Positions 6,191 through 6,426 of a stretch of 6,426 nucleotides of DNA are shown here, one piece after another. The DNA comes from Sulfurimonas sp. (GTDB lineage: Bacteria > Campylobacterota > Campylobacteria > Campylobacterales > Sulfurimonadaceae). The stretch spans positions 1 through 6,426 of the forward strand of contig JAUSKV010000345.1 of NCBI GenBank assembly GCA_030646745.1, given 5' to 3'. The notes under the pieces are model-generated. The model was not told the DNA's origin, ran no database searches, and saw only the letters and a list, made by a program, of their open reading frames with translations. How positions within the stretch are numbered: position 1 is the stretch's first letter; every line of letters begins with the position of its first letter. The position numbers and the translations under genes are program-made.

Positions 6191-6426
6191 CGCTACAATC
6201 CTCTTTTGCCTCTTGAATAAACTCTTTAAAATCAGTGCTGTTTGTGTCTAAATTTTGATAACTTTCAAAACTGTACTCTTTAAAAATTTTCTCATCTATA
6301 CATGTATTCACCGTTTGATTTGTGTCATGTTGACTTGTAGAAATGACCTTCAGTTTTTGCCCGTCATCCCACTCAATATAACTATTATAATAGGGCTGTA
6401 AAGTCCACACTGCAAAGCCTAGAGTT
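6174..6426 (-). CDS. C-terminal part of an unknown, possibly exported or membrane-anchored small protein
   Basis: Eighty-three residues are visible. The frame has no stop up to the window edge: five codons (TLGFA) precede the GTG at 6410, which could be read as a start but has no Shine-Dalgarno (only GGCTTTGCA before it). I therefore treat the gene as cut at its 5' end. The hydrophobic run TLGFAVWTL just before a polar region could be the end of a signal peptide or a membrane anchor. The rest is polar and acidic at the end (EAKEDCSDDSWF), with two cysteines (numbering from the GTG, Cys37 and Cys72) that could pair in the periplasm. The stop overlaps the start of the next gene by 17 bases, so the two are likely coupled. 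I do not recognise a family. Confidence 0.6.
   Translation of the reverse strand, partial: TLGFAVWTLQPYYNSYIEWDDGQKLKVISTSQHDTNQTVNTCIDEKIFKEYSFESYQNLDTNSTDFKEFIQEAKEDCSDDSWF
6199..6204 (-). promoter_or_regulatory. Ribosome binding site of the small four-cysteine gene
   Basis: AGAGGA on the minus strand lies 8 bases before the ATG at 6190, inside the end of the preceding gene. It supports translation of this small reading frame. Confidence 0.6.

Overview
The window is a stretch of a compact, low-GC bacterial chromosome. It most likely comes from the Campylobacterota (Epsilonproteobacteria), and a Sulfurimonas-like free-living member would fit. The reasons are the gene order cheV-cheA-cheW, a CheA histidine kinase with a receiver domain fused to its C-terminus, A/T-rich codon use, and tightly packed genes that overlap by a few bases. 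The genus is an inference from gene style, not from a marker gene.

All genes lie on the minus strand and read from right to left. From the right edge they are: the 3' part of a small gene of unknown function (6174-6426, cut by the window edge); a small four-cysteine protein of unknown function (5921-6190); greA, the transcript cleavage factor (5388-5885); argC, arginine biosynthesis (4397-5401); a calcineurin-like, LpxH-related metallophosphoesterase (3670-4407); cheV (2729-3667); cheA (325-2718); and the 5' part of cheW (1-325, cut by the left edge). The largest gap is 35 bases. The other junctions overlap by 1 to 17 bases or are separated by 2 to 10 bases. I see no terminator and no convincing promoter, so the whole window could be one transcript, or part of one.

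The left half is the core chemotaxis signalling unit. CheW and the CheW-like domain of CheV couple chemoreceptors to CheA, CheA autophosphorylates on a histidine in its P1 domain, and the receiver domains of CheA and CheV can accept phosphate and so modulate the signal. The right half holds unrelated housekeeping genes (transcript cleavage, arginine synthesis, probable envelope or nucleotide phosphatase chemistry) that seem to share transcription with the chemotaxis genes.

Two starts are best moved from the longest open frame. CheA should start at an ATG at 2718 and ArgC at a TTG at 5401, each 7 bases after a perfect AGGAG. I found no mobile element, CRISPR array, RNA gene or clearly novel system. 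The least explained parts are the two small genes at the right end and the exact substrate of the metallophosphoesterase.
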